A DNA stretch of 15,126 nt from Ettlia oleoabundans (lineage: Eukaryota; Chlorophyta; Chlorophyceae; Chlamydomonadales): assembly GCA_019693395.1 (NCBI GenBank), contig JAAMXP010000650.1, forward strand, positions 1 through 15,126, written 5' to 3'. Position numbers and translations under genes: made by a program. Under the pieces are notes generated by a model that had not been told where the DNA came from, did not search any database, and was given only the letters and a program-made list of their open reading frames with translations. Below are positions 1 through 7,744 of this stretch, in pieces. Every line of letters starts with the position of its first letter. The stretch's first letter is position 1.

Positions 1-94
1 CATCAACCACAGTGGGTGGTAGCTGTTTTGGCATCATTCTTTAATACAAAGCATCGCTCGAGGATTAAGCATCAAACTAGGGATTCCCACGCAC

Positions 95-890
95 CTCGAT
101 GAGCTCGGCATTCTCATCAGGCGGCAGATATGTTCCAGCCCACACATGCACCATCTGCAGCAACTCCAGCATAAAGTGCCAGTCACAAGATGTTGCAGCC
201 TAGACCAAGGCATGTTTACCAACTGTATCCAATCGGTTTGCCACCCCACATTCACTGGCCACTCGAGGGAGGAAAGATTGGCAAGGCAGGCCAAGATAGC
301 AGCCATGCAGGCAGGCAGGCACGCAGGCAGGCAGGCAATTTTCAATCGTTACGTGGTGATGTTGAGTAGCATATACAGGTTGGTGAGGGGAGTCCAGCTA
401 GCCGCCCAAATATGCTTCTTATGCCCCTCTGCTGTTGGGTAACACAGGCAGGCAGGCAGGCAGGCAGGCGGGAAAGCAAGTTGAAAGGCGTTTTCCACAG
501 TCCCACCTGCGGCTCCTGCACGACATGTAGGAGGTGGAAGACGCTGCCCTGCCCAAACATGCTTATGGCCCAGTCGATGGCCTGTATGTCGGTGGAAGCA
601 CCTGTGTATGAACAAGCGCTACCACTTGGCAAAGACACCAGCCATATCCCATCATGCCTGTTTGCCCTGACCCAGCAGCATCACGCCTGCTCACCTGCTC
701 ACTGTCGTCTGTGTCATCTACAGGTAACAATATGTGCCGCCCCTCCGCGCCAAAGGACCTGTCGACCGACAGCAAGGAACGATGCGCGTCCGCTTGCTGC
801 GGTGCCTGCGATAGTCACAGCAAGGGTAAGCAAAAGCTGTTACCTTAGAGCATCAACTTTCATTTTGCGAGAAAAACGGCCCGGTTCCAT
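95..890 (-). CDS. Universal stress protein (USP) domain protein, 5' part; continues past left edge
   Basis: Four exons on the minus strand join in phase: 890-844, 758-695, 581-507 and 199-95. A donor (GTGCGT) then opens an intron that runs off the left edge. Exon 2 encodes the first USP strand, RHILLPVDDTDDSEQ. Exon 3 continues AIDWAISMFG and then SVFHLLHVV, the helix and second strand typical of plant/algal USP proteins. Exon 4 gives HVWAGTYLPPDENAELIE. The ATP-binding GxxGx9G(S/T) loop would lie in the missing C-terminal part, so ATP binding cannot be judged. USP proteins are small alpha/beta stress- or nucleotide-responsive proteins; the partner here is unknown. The first exon is the least certain: the ATG at 890 (or the in-frame ATG at 863) is joined through the acceptor at 759-760. 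An acceptor ending at about 805 is also open but does not keep phase with that first exon. The intron at 200-506 carries AGGC microsatellites. The gene diverges from the GARP gene. Confidence 0.8.
309..336. repeat. AGGC tetranucleotide microsatellite (7 units, one variant)
   Basis: Seven tandem 4-nt units (AGGC) with one ACGC variant in the fourth position. It lies inside the USP intron at 200-506. Its reading on both strands (ACLPACLPAC on the minus) explains the long low-complexity open frames seen here. Confidence 0.95.
446..469. repeat. AGGC tetranucleotide microsatellite (6 units)
   Basis: Six perfect AGGC units near the 5' end of the same USP intron, about 110 nt from the first array. 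Likely a slippage-prone, length-variable locus. Confidence 0.95.
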
Positions 891-923
891 AAGTGTCGGT
901 GACCATACTTGGTTGGAACCGGG
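880..923. repeat. 10-bp perfect inverted repeat spanning the proposed USP start codon
   Basis: CCCGGTTCCA at 880-889 and its exact reverse complement TGGAACCGGG at 914-923, with a 24-nt spacer. The minus-strand ATG at 890-888 overlaps one arm, so a transcript starting upstream of 923 could hide the start codon in a GC-rich stem. This is a direct sequence observation; the function is inference. Confidence 0.75.
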
Positions 924-1212
924 TTCAGCCATCTCGTTTGCTGAAACTGTCTCTTCCGTCGTCATTTTGGATTGCTTTGCAACATTTCTTGCAGGAAACC
1001 AGCGCGGTTTCGCATTATCAGTAGTTTAGCGCGCGCTGTGTACAACAATGCTGACGAGGCACTGCATGTGAGCGCCCGGCTTACAAGCCTTTAAGACGTA
1101 TGTCGGTAGGTCGCATGCTTGAAACGGTGGCGAGGGTTGTTCGATAGTTTCCACATCAAGTTCGCTCCCTTGGCGGCATATGTGACTCTCGGGTGTTCGA
1201 AACAGCAGCGTC
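891..1212. promoter_or_regulatory. Divergent intergenic region between USP (minus) and GARP factor (plus)
   Basis: About 320 bp separate the two start codons, so both promoters and 5' leaders must lie here or overlap. I see no clear TATA box. It contains a GCGCGCGC-like run near 1029-1036 and the right arm of the inverted repeat at 914-923. No exact GATWCG (the LUX binding motif) was found in this stretch. Confidence 0.6.
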
Positions 1213-4200
1213 ATGGCGCCCGATGATCAAGTGGTGAGCAGTTGCCTTTTTACGTTTGGCGGCTCGCGTCCTGTGGCGCGCCCACATCTCTCAAGCTCTC
1301 GCGCGGCACCCGTTACGGCCCAGTGCATGCCTGTTGTTGTGCGGCAACTGCTGCAGGTGTTGAAGCCTACGCCACCTAGCAGCTCCGTGGGGCAACAGGC
1401 GGCTGCACTCCCGCCGCCGTCTGCTCATGGCCACGTGCCCCTCGTGGTAGCCCCCGCTGGGCCGCGAGGTAAGATCGCTTGTGTTGATGGTTGATGCCTT
1501 TGCGAGTGATTGAGCTGACTGCCGACAGTTGGCAGGCGAGCAATTTCAGCCACGGCGCCCATGTCACCCGTTTGTGATGCTGCAGCTTCAAGAGCTGCAT
1601 GGCCAAGAGCCCTACAGCTAGCAGAACCAGCCGCAGCTCGGCCTGCCCAGCAGCACATAGCACCATCACCCAGCAACCCTGCACCGCTGGTATGTTTTAT
1701 ACCGAGCACTGGGCTGCTTGGCAGTGGGCAGATGCGGCCCGGGGCGACACCCAGCGGCGTAGGGGCAGGCACAGTGTCGGCGTCAGTTCCTGCCCCCTCC
1801 GTCCCCACACCCTCCGTTCCTCGGCCAGCAGGACTACATGTCAACCAGCCTCGCAGCATGCCAGCCAGCGGCCCGCGCCTTTCCTGGACGGGTTCCTTGC
1901 AGCCAGGCGCTCCGAGGCCTGCACCGCCCCTTCGCCCAGCGTTTGGGAATGGGCCCGTCACCGCTGCCTTGCCTGGGCTGGCAGCACTGCGCCCAGTTCC
2001 AGGGCCAGTAGCTGGAACAAGACCACATGGCCCACAACCACGCTCAGCACAACCTGCAGCACCGCACCCTTCACGGATTGTCAGCCAGCTGCTAGCAGCA
2101 CCAAGGCCATTGTCGCTGAGGCCAGCTGTGCCTGCAGTGGGAGCAGTAGCGCCACAAGGGGCACTGGCACAAGTTTTTGGAGCAGCAAGAGCAGCAACGT
2201 CAGGGCCAGCAGCAGGAGCGTCACCACCTGCAGGAGCCATGGCCTCCGGCGGTGCAGTGGGCATGAAGCGGAAAGCGGATGCAGCGCTGCTCATTCTGCC
2301 GCTTCCCGGCGAGCCGGTGGTGGGGGTGCCCATGCTGCCACACCCAGCCCTTGCCGCTGCTATGCCAGTGCTGGGCCAGCCGATTGATGAAGTTGGGGAT
2401 GCAGGATCGCTACCACTGTTCCAGCCCTCCCCAGCCAGAGCTGCAGAGGAGGGGGCGGCGGAAGTAGGCAGCGAGGCCATGGGTGATGACGCGGTGCCTG
2501 CCATGGGCGGCAGAGGCGAGGCGCAGGCCAGTGAAGCGGCTTCCGCTGCAGGTGTGTCGCACCCGCTTGTGCTATGCATGCTGTATAGCGCAACGGATGT
2601 GGTGGACCGGGAGTAAGGCTTTTTGCCGCAATGCAAGCCTGCCAATGGGAGCTGCGTGCGTACTGACCCCTGTTGTCGGGAAGCGCGAAGTCAACCACCT
2701 GCCCTATGTCGCAGGAGCAGCAGCTGCTTCTGGCAGCGAGGCGCAGGGCGGAAGCAAGAAGGCCCGTTTAGTGTGGACCCAGGAATTGCAGTGAGTGTTC
2801 CTAAGCCCTTGCTTGCGCGCCTCCTTACCTGCTCCTTTCCTGGTTGAGGCATGTTTTGGCATGCGTGGTATGCTTGGCGCCTTGGTGCACGCAATGCTGA
2901 CATGCCTTGACGCTCCACTGTTGTTTGCAGCAACCGCTTTATAAATGCTCTAAGCCACTTGGTAAGCGCCTGCCCCTCCTCGGGCCAGCCATACCTGAAC
3001 ATGCTGCGGTCAACACTGCTCATTGTGTAGCTGCAGTGCCCTCAGTCCTGCAGTGCCTGCAGTGTTTGACGGTATCCCTCGAAACGGGCACATTTTGGGT
3101 ATTGTTCCTGAGGCGGTAACACATCTGCCCCACTTGCTGCCACCCTTGCTACACCTGATGTGCGTGCCAACTCCCGCTCCCTCCCTGCCACAGGGCCTGA
3201 AGAATGCTGTGCCCAAGAGCATACTGGCGATGATGAATGTGGAGGGCATGACGCGGGAGAATGTGGCCAGCCATCTTCAAAAGTACCGCCTGTACCTGCG
3301 GCGCCTGGGTGGGCTGGGCGACAAGGATCGCGGTGACGCGGATGCGCTGCAGCAACTGCATGAGGTGTGTTGGGAGCATGCAGGGCCTGGAATGAGTGTG
3401 GTGCCTGTTGTGCTGGCAGCCGCACGTAATTTCGACAACAAGCAGCGACATGGGGTGCATCTTTTCCGCCAGCCCAGGGGCAGCTGCATGGTCATGCTTT
3501 GGCCAACAGGGACGGCTTGCCATGGAGTGGGAGGCCTTGTATGGGTAGTAACTATCAGCAGAAGCAGCAGGTACTGCCAATATACTCGCCCATCATTACC
3601 CATTTGCCTCCCCATGTCCTCTTTGCAGCAAAATGTGCAGGCCATGGCTGCCCAACAAATGCTGCAGCAAAGCTTGGCGGCCATGCAGAGCCCACATGCG
3701 AGTGTGCTGGCGGCCATGGGCATTGCTGGCTACTCCCATGGTGGTGTGGCACCATCACCTGCTGTATTCTCGCCCTCCAATCACAGCCATGGCCAGCCGG
3801 AAGCGGCTGCAACTCCCTTGCGAGGAAATGGCACAGCTGCTGCCGCAGTGGTTGATCAAGCGCAGCATAGGGCTGGCCCCAACAGCGGACCCACTGGACC
3901 TCACACCAACGGCCTCGCCAGCCTTGCAGACGCAGCACTTGGGCCGCTGCCAGGTCCCAGCGGTGGAGCGGCTTTGGCCGGTAGCAGCAGCAGCAGCACC
4001 CATCCCAGGGCCGGGCCCCTGCTAGGCAACCGTCCAAATCATGGCGCTGTGTCGGTCAGTCAGCCATGCACCATGCCACCTCCATCAACAGTGTGCTCGG
4101 CACTGGTTGGCAAAAGTCCGAAGGCAGTGCAGCCGCAGGCAGTTGCTGCGCCACCTTCTGCTGAAGCTGGCTTCGTCAAGACAACCAAGATTGACCAGCC

Positions 4201-4423
4201 AGGTATGGACAGCATGTTTCGAGTTGCAGCGGCTGCTAGTGGTGCCTCCACTGCTGGCAATGCAGCAGCCCTTGAACCCAATGGCACGGCAGTCCCGCTG
4301 CCTAGTCCCCCTGTTGCGGTCAATGGCAGCGCAGTTGCAGCGACCAAAGCGGCTGCTCCTGCAGATGTCTCCGCTGCCCCAAGCAATAAGCAAACTGCAC
4401 TACCCTCAGCCTGCACACGGTGA
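1213..4423 (+). CDS. LUX-like: LUX/PCL1-type GARP (MYB-like) transcription factor, clock-related (ROC15/ROC75-like)
   Basis: Exons 1213-1468, 1529-2551, 2715-2790, 2931-2961, 3194-3364 and 3629-4423 join in phase to 783 aa. Exon 1 may hold a further 123-nt stop-free intron (1234-1356), giving 742 aa. In the 783-aa numbering, the GARP DNA-binding domain is at about 442-500. It begins [12 protein letters not shown], continues [10 protein letters not shown] and [10 protein letters not shown], and ends with the diagnostic SHLQKYR at 488-494. The preceding [20 protein letters not shown] is nearly the plant LUX ARRHYTHMO form. LUX is an evening-complex DNA-binding subunit, and Chlamydomonas ROC15/ROC75 are GARP clock proteins; which of them is orthologous cannot be told here. 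The N-terminal 426 residues are Ala/Pro-rich and disordered, with a basic MKRKAD at 331-336 (possible nuclear signal) followed by an acidic stretch. The C-terminal 260 residues are Ala/Gln/Ser-rich. The domain is split by two introns around a 31-nt exon. The 264-nt intron at 3365-3628 is stop-free in frame. Confidence 0.92.
3365..3628 (+). other. Stop-free, in-frame 264-nt intron (possible retained intron/exitron) of the GARP gene
   Basis: Donor GTGTGT follows codon GAG (phase 0) and the acceptor TTTGCAG precedes codon CAA. The length is exactly 88 codons and none is a stop. Splicing joins a tail rich in Gln and Ala ([10 protein letters not shown]) to the GARP domain. Retention would insert 88 residues directly after it. 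Splicing is favoured because the encoded stretch looks unlike the flanking protein. Confidence 0.6.
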
Positions 4424-5181
4424 CAGCTGCAGCCGACGGCTATGCGCTTGCCATTATTGCCGAATGAATGAGCAGGAAAACACCCACCTTGAGCAAAATC
4501 TGTAGACCAGCAATGCCACATGTTTTATGAAGATACGAAATGTCTGTGATTGCATGCCGAGTGATCTGCCACACCCGCACCGTTTCCCTACGCTCAGTGA
4601 CCGATGATTGATACATGTTTGTTGCCTGTTGTACCTCCCCTGTTGTACACTGTTCTGTTGAGCCCTGACCTCCATGTTGTTTGTTCTTCTTTTTCGCCTT
4701 TCTTGCGGGGTCTGTTCTGTGGCAACCTGGCGTCGGCCGGCTTGCCATGTACCTGTACCAGACTGATGGGTGGCTGCTGAACACCTTTTGTACACAAGTA
4801 CCGTAGTCATTGAGTTTTGTGACATGAGAAGTGCCTGATCCTCCCTCTGTTTCAGCCGGTTGCCACATCAGCCCTCTCAATAGGTCACGTTGAGGAGGGG
4901 CGGCGTATAATGCTGATGAGAATAGGACTGGTGTTCTCCCATCCAAGTACTCCGATGTATTGTGCCAGGCATATTTGCTGGGTTTGACGAATAATTCGCC
5001 TTGGAGGTCAATGTATTGCTTGATGTGATTTGCAAAGGAATCGCATAAACTTGCAGGCGCAGACAAGCAAGAGCAAGGATTGCAACGCGGACAATGATAC
5101 AGCAATGGGAGAAAAAATTTATACGCAGCACAGCAAAGTCAAGGTTGAACCAAGTTCCCTTGCCAGCATCAATGATAAACC
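4424..5181. other. Convergent 3' region between GARP gene and small minus-strand gene
   Basis: About 760 bp holding the 3' ends of two converging genes. It is more AT-rich than the flanking exons. A stop-free minus-strand frame of 221 codons runs 5105-4440, but its third codon positions lack the G/C bias of the neighbouring exons and I recognise no domain, so I do not call it a gene. I see no TGTAA, the usual green-algal poly(A) signal, in the plus direction nor its complement for the minus gene. A short 5S-rRNA-like box lies at 4930-4951. Confidence 0.5.
4930..4951 (-). other. Short match to the 5S rRNA internal promoter C-box
   Basis: On the minus strand, AGTACTTGGATGGGAGA (17 nt) equals the animal-type 5S rRNA C-box. 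Four more matching bases follow after one mismatch. No A-box or rest of a 5S gene is visible around it, so it is at most a fragment or a chance match; it is not a 5S gene. Confidence 0.3.
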
Positions 5182-5760
5182 TCACATCTTGTGTGCCTCC
5201 TGCTGCTTCCGCTTCTTGGCTTTCGGCCCCTTGCCCTTGGCAGGCTTGCCGCCCTCACCCTCTTCATCTGAGATCACCTCCTCCATCATATCCACTGCAC
5301 TAAAAAGGGGCCAACAAAAATTGGTTGTCAACCAACGAGGCTTCTGCGCTCGCTGGGAGGGAGTTGGTGCGTGCGGCATCGAGCACGAGGCTGCAGTCCA
5401 GAATGTCCAGCCAGCTGCTGCCGCAAATCACCATCTTCCAGGCTCATGTTTTTCTGCTTCAGGTAGTCAGTCATAAACGTCATGGTTTGCTGCTTGAGCA
5501 GCAAGATGTTGTCGGACGTCTTGGCTGCAGCCAGTACAAGGGCGCAAGCAGGAGATGTTGTATGCCAGCTAGGGTGGCGTGCTGCTGCTGGCCCTGTGCT
5601 GCTTGCATCTGACATGTTCGTGCACCCGTGCTGCAGCCCTGGGCGTGCATATAGAGGAAACTTGCCGAACTTTCAACTCACTTGTGCTGGGCAGCCTGGC
5701 TGTGAACAGGCAATTGCCGCCAAAGGTAACAGCCGCCTCCACCGCTCCTACCGCCGCCAT
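5182..5760 (-). CDS. Small unrecognised protein with coiled helix, acidic patch and lysine-rich tail
   Basis: Three minus-strand exons, 5760-5682, 5524-5432 and 5294-5182, join in phase (1, 1) to 94 aa starting MAAVGAVEAAV. The middle exon predicts an amphipathic helix (KTSDNILLLKQQTMTF, then DYLKQKNMSLED). It runs into an acidic patch (VDMMEEVISDEEGEGG) and a basic tail (PAKGKGPKAKKRKQQ) that resembles a nuclear or nucleolar localisation signal. I do not recognise the family. The open frame continues 5' of this ATG (EEQQHTGQRD) to an acceptor-like AG at 5805, so the protein may be longer if an upstream exon exists. A different frame inside intron 2 also looks protein-like (SWLDILDCSLVLDAAR), so an alternative model is possible. 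It converges with the GARP gene and diverges from the MORN gene. Confidence 0.5.
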
Positions 5761-6100
5761 GTACGTGTCGCGCTGGCCCGTGTGCTGCTGTTCTTCCAGA
5801 CCAGCTAATTGCACTTAGATATAGTTGCAGCAAATGAAGCAGAGACGAGCTCTCGACGGCTGGCTTTGCTTTGGCGGGAACTGCCGAGATAGCCCCTGGG
5901 GGCTAATTTTGCAACTGGATTAGCAGGGGGACACGCAACCAAGAATGCGTAGATGGGAAGCAACATGCCGTGCTGTCGTGGCTGCCAGCGAGGCTGGTTG
6001 ACTGCCAGCCGACGTCTATCTCCTTCGCGCTTCCCGCCAGTGCAGACCCTTCACATCCCCTGCAATTGTCTGTCTGCAGAGCTGCCGGATAACCGCACGC
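5761..6100. promoter_or_regulatory. Divergent region between small minus gene and MORN-repeat gene
   Basis: About 340 bp. A good acceptor (TGTCTGCAG) ends at 6079, and the 21 nt between it and the MORN ATG are open in frame, so the MORN gene may have an upstream exon here. A minus-strand frame from the ATG at about 5966 stays open for about 50 codons (ending TAG at about 5807), but no splice joins it convincingly to the small gene. No TATA box is evident. Confidence 0.4.
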
Positions 6101-7353
6101 ATGGTGTTGGATTGGGGTAGCTCTGGGGCTGGTCAGTGCAACATCACGCTCCAAGACGCTCAGCAACTGGCAGTCGATGCTGGGTTCACTTACAAGGGAG
6201 ACAACAGCAGCCTGCCGATTGCACGTAGAGCAGACCTGCAGGGTGAGTGGCGGCACCTGTTTCCATCCCTGCCTCCAGGATGCAGTCGTGAAATCTGTGC
6301 AACAAACACCATGGAGCAGCCCTGCCTGCAGCCATGTTTGAGCACTTTGATGTGAACTCCTTATCAGCATTTCGCCAGCTCTTTTGGACACATCAGCTAC
6401 GGCCAGGAGCCAAAGGTGGCAAGGGCAGCATCGGCAAAGCCGAAGCTCCCTGCCAGCTGGCCACGAGCACCAGCGAGTGGCATGTACAGCAGGAAGGGGA
6501 CGAGGTGTATGTTGGGGAGCTGCTGGATGGCAAGCGTCACGGCACAGGCATCCTACTAACCAGGGTGGGTCTGGTCAAGCACTGCATCAACACCCACCGG
6601 CGTGCCGTGAGGCTGCACATACCAGCAGATACACAGTAAACCTGCCATGTTTCCACAAGCTGCTGCAGGGTGGGCAGTCATGGTTGCTGTATGGCGGGAA
6701 GTTTACAGTTGGCAAGCGCCACGGGCCGGGTGTGGTGGTTTCCTCCAGAGGAGAGCGGCTTGAGGGGCACTTCAACGAGGATGTACCATGGGGCCCGGGA
6801 GCATACACCTATGCCCCTCCAGTCCCTCCCAGTGGCAGCAGTAGTGAGACGAGCTGCAGTGCAGGGCTTGCAAGTGCTTCTGGCAGCAGTGTCAAGGTGA
6901 TGGGAGGCAGGGTGCGGCTGCGCTATGACGGCATGCTCAACGGACGCCCGCAGGGCAGAGGCTGCATGACCTGGAGTGACGGCAGCCAGGAGATAGGGCA
7001 GGTGGGTGGGTTTCTTACACCTTGTCAGCAGCATTTCTGTCAAATCCTACTCAGTAAGCATGGAGGGGACCTGCCTGTCCCCATGCATAGCAGACAACTC
7101 GAACCCCCACCCCACCCACCCCACCCACACGCACGCGCGCGCGCACTGGCTGCAGTTTGATGGCAATGACTGCAAACAGATCTTGGAGGAGGACGACATC
7201 TTTGGGGTGCTAGCAGTTGCCACCGATAATGTCGTGGCCGCCCGAGCAGTAGCTGACGCAGCACGGGAGGAGGCGCTGCGCCAGCAGCCCCACGTGGCAC
7301 AACAGGTGCAACAACTCTTCCACAAAGTTGCACTGTTCAATGACCTCAATTAG
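6101..7353 (+). CDS. MORN-repeat protein
   Basis: Exons 6101-6242, 6332-6564, 6669-7001 and 7156-7353 join in phase (1, 0, 0) to 301 aa ending LFNDLN. At least four MORN-type units (YxGxxxxGxxxGxGxxxxxxG) are visible. They are VYVGELLDGKRHGTGILL (106-123), LYGGKFTVGKRHGPGVVV (132-149), RLEGHFNEDVPWGPGAYTY (about 155-173) and LRYDGMLNGRPQGRGCMTW (about 211-229). MORN repeats form a curved beta sheet used in membrane- or cytoskeleton-associated scaffolds, and in algae often in ciliary proteins; location here is unknown. The N-terminal 100 residues (including MFEHFDVNSLSAFRQLFW) and the helical C-terminus (VVAARAVADAAREEAL) are not recognised. A Gly/Ser linker separates units 3 and 4. The start is uncertain because an upstream exon is possible. 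Confidence 0.85.
7104..7146. repeat. G-quadruplex motif abutting a Z-DNA-type tract in MORN intron 3
   Basis: Five C-runs of 5, 4, 3, 4 and 3 separated by single A residues occupy 7104-7126. The minus strand therefore has G-runs with 1-nt loops, the most stable G4 layout. A 21-nt alternating purine-pyrimidine tract (CACGCACGCGCGCGCGCAC core) follows immediately at 7126-7146. Both sit in the last 50 nt of the intron 7002-7155, where the polypyrimidine tract would be. Confidence 0.85.
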
Positions 7354-7456
7354 TCATCATCACCTGGTCATCAGCTGTACACACAAAACCAGTGGGCTAT
7401 ACATGCCAGGAAGGGCAGCCAGGGTGAAAATTATGAGCAGCAACAATTGATGATAT

Positions 7457-7481
7457 CATGCATGGCCATATGGCATGCATG
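7457..7481. repeat. 25-nt near-perfect palindrome
   Basis: CATGCATG-G-CCATATGGCATGCATG is self-complementary around CATATG apart from one unpaired G. It is located about 100 nt after the MORN stop codon, so an RNA hairpin in that 3' end, or a protein-binding site upstream of NDUFAF5, are both possible. Confidence 0.7.
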
Positions 7482-7508
7482 GGGACCAATATTCCGTATT
7501 CTTAAGAC

Positions 7509-7578
7509 GTGCCATCAAGCTGAAGAGCGATGCTAGCCGTGATCTTTGAGCCTACTCATGCTGCAGTGCCATCAAGCT
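7509..7578. repeat. 13-nt direct repeat GTGCCATCAAGCT
   Basis: Two exact copies, 7509-7521 and 7566-7578, spaced 44 nt apart and lying 167-236 nt upstream of the NDUFAF5 ATG. Possible paired cis-element; could also be a local duplication. Confidence 0.7.
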
Positions 7579-7744
7579 CTGTTACCTTGCTCGATGTTGC
7601 TGACAAAACACCTCCATGCACCACAGTCGCCCTGTTGACATCACCTCACCGCACCGCAGCGGGCCAAGCATGCTGTTAGTTACTATTTGCAGTGGCAATC
7701 GGCAGATTCTTTGCGTGTCAACGCATATTCATACAGAAGACACC

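Larger units (their letters stand above)
7354..7744. promoter_or_regulatory. MORN 3' region and NDUFAF5 promoter
   Basis: About 390 bp between two plus-strand genes. It holds a 25-nt near-palindrome at 7457-7481 and a 13-nt direct repeat (GTGCCATCAAGCT) at 7509-7521 and 7566-7578. There is no clear TATA box or TGTAA signal. An ATG at 7616 is in frame with NDUFAF5 but would spoil its transit peptide. Confidence 0.5.

Noticed and set aside
412..1029. Plus-strand open frame of 205 codons near the left end
   Set aside because: It is antisense to the USP exons, includes the AGGC microsatellite and has no recognisable domain; the minus-strand spliced USP reading explains the same DNA far better.
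1425..2645. Minus-strand open frame of 406 codons opposite GARP exon 2
   Set aside because: Shadow of the Ala/Pro-rich coding strand: GC-rich Ala/Pro/Gly codons rarely yield stops on the opposite strand. The plus reading joins in phase to the GARP domain.
4531..4537. AGATACG, an exact LUX-type (GATWCG) site downstream of the LUX-like gene
   Set aside because: A 6-bp motif with a degenerate base is expected several times by chance in 15 kb, and this one lies in a 3' region rather than a promoter.
7090..7130. GGGTTCGAG on the minus strand, resembling a tRNA B-box
   Set aside because: The surrounding sequence is a G-run repeat and cannot form a cloverleaf.
7616..7744. In-frame upstream ATG extending NDUFAF5 by 43 residues
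   Set aside because: The added residues are not conserved in character and would bury the mitochondrial presequence that begins at 7745-7748.
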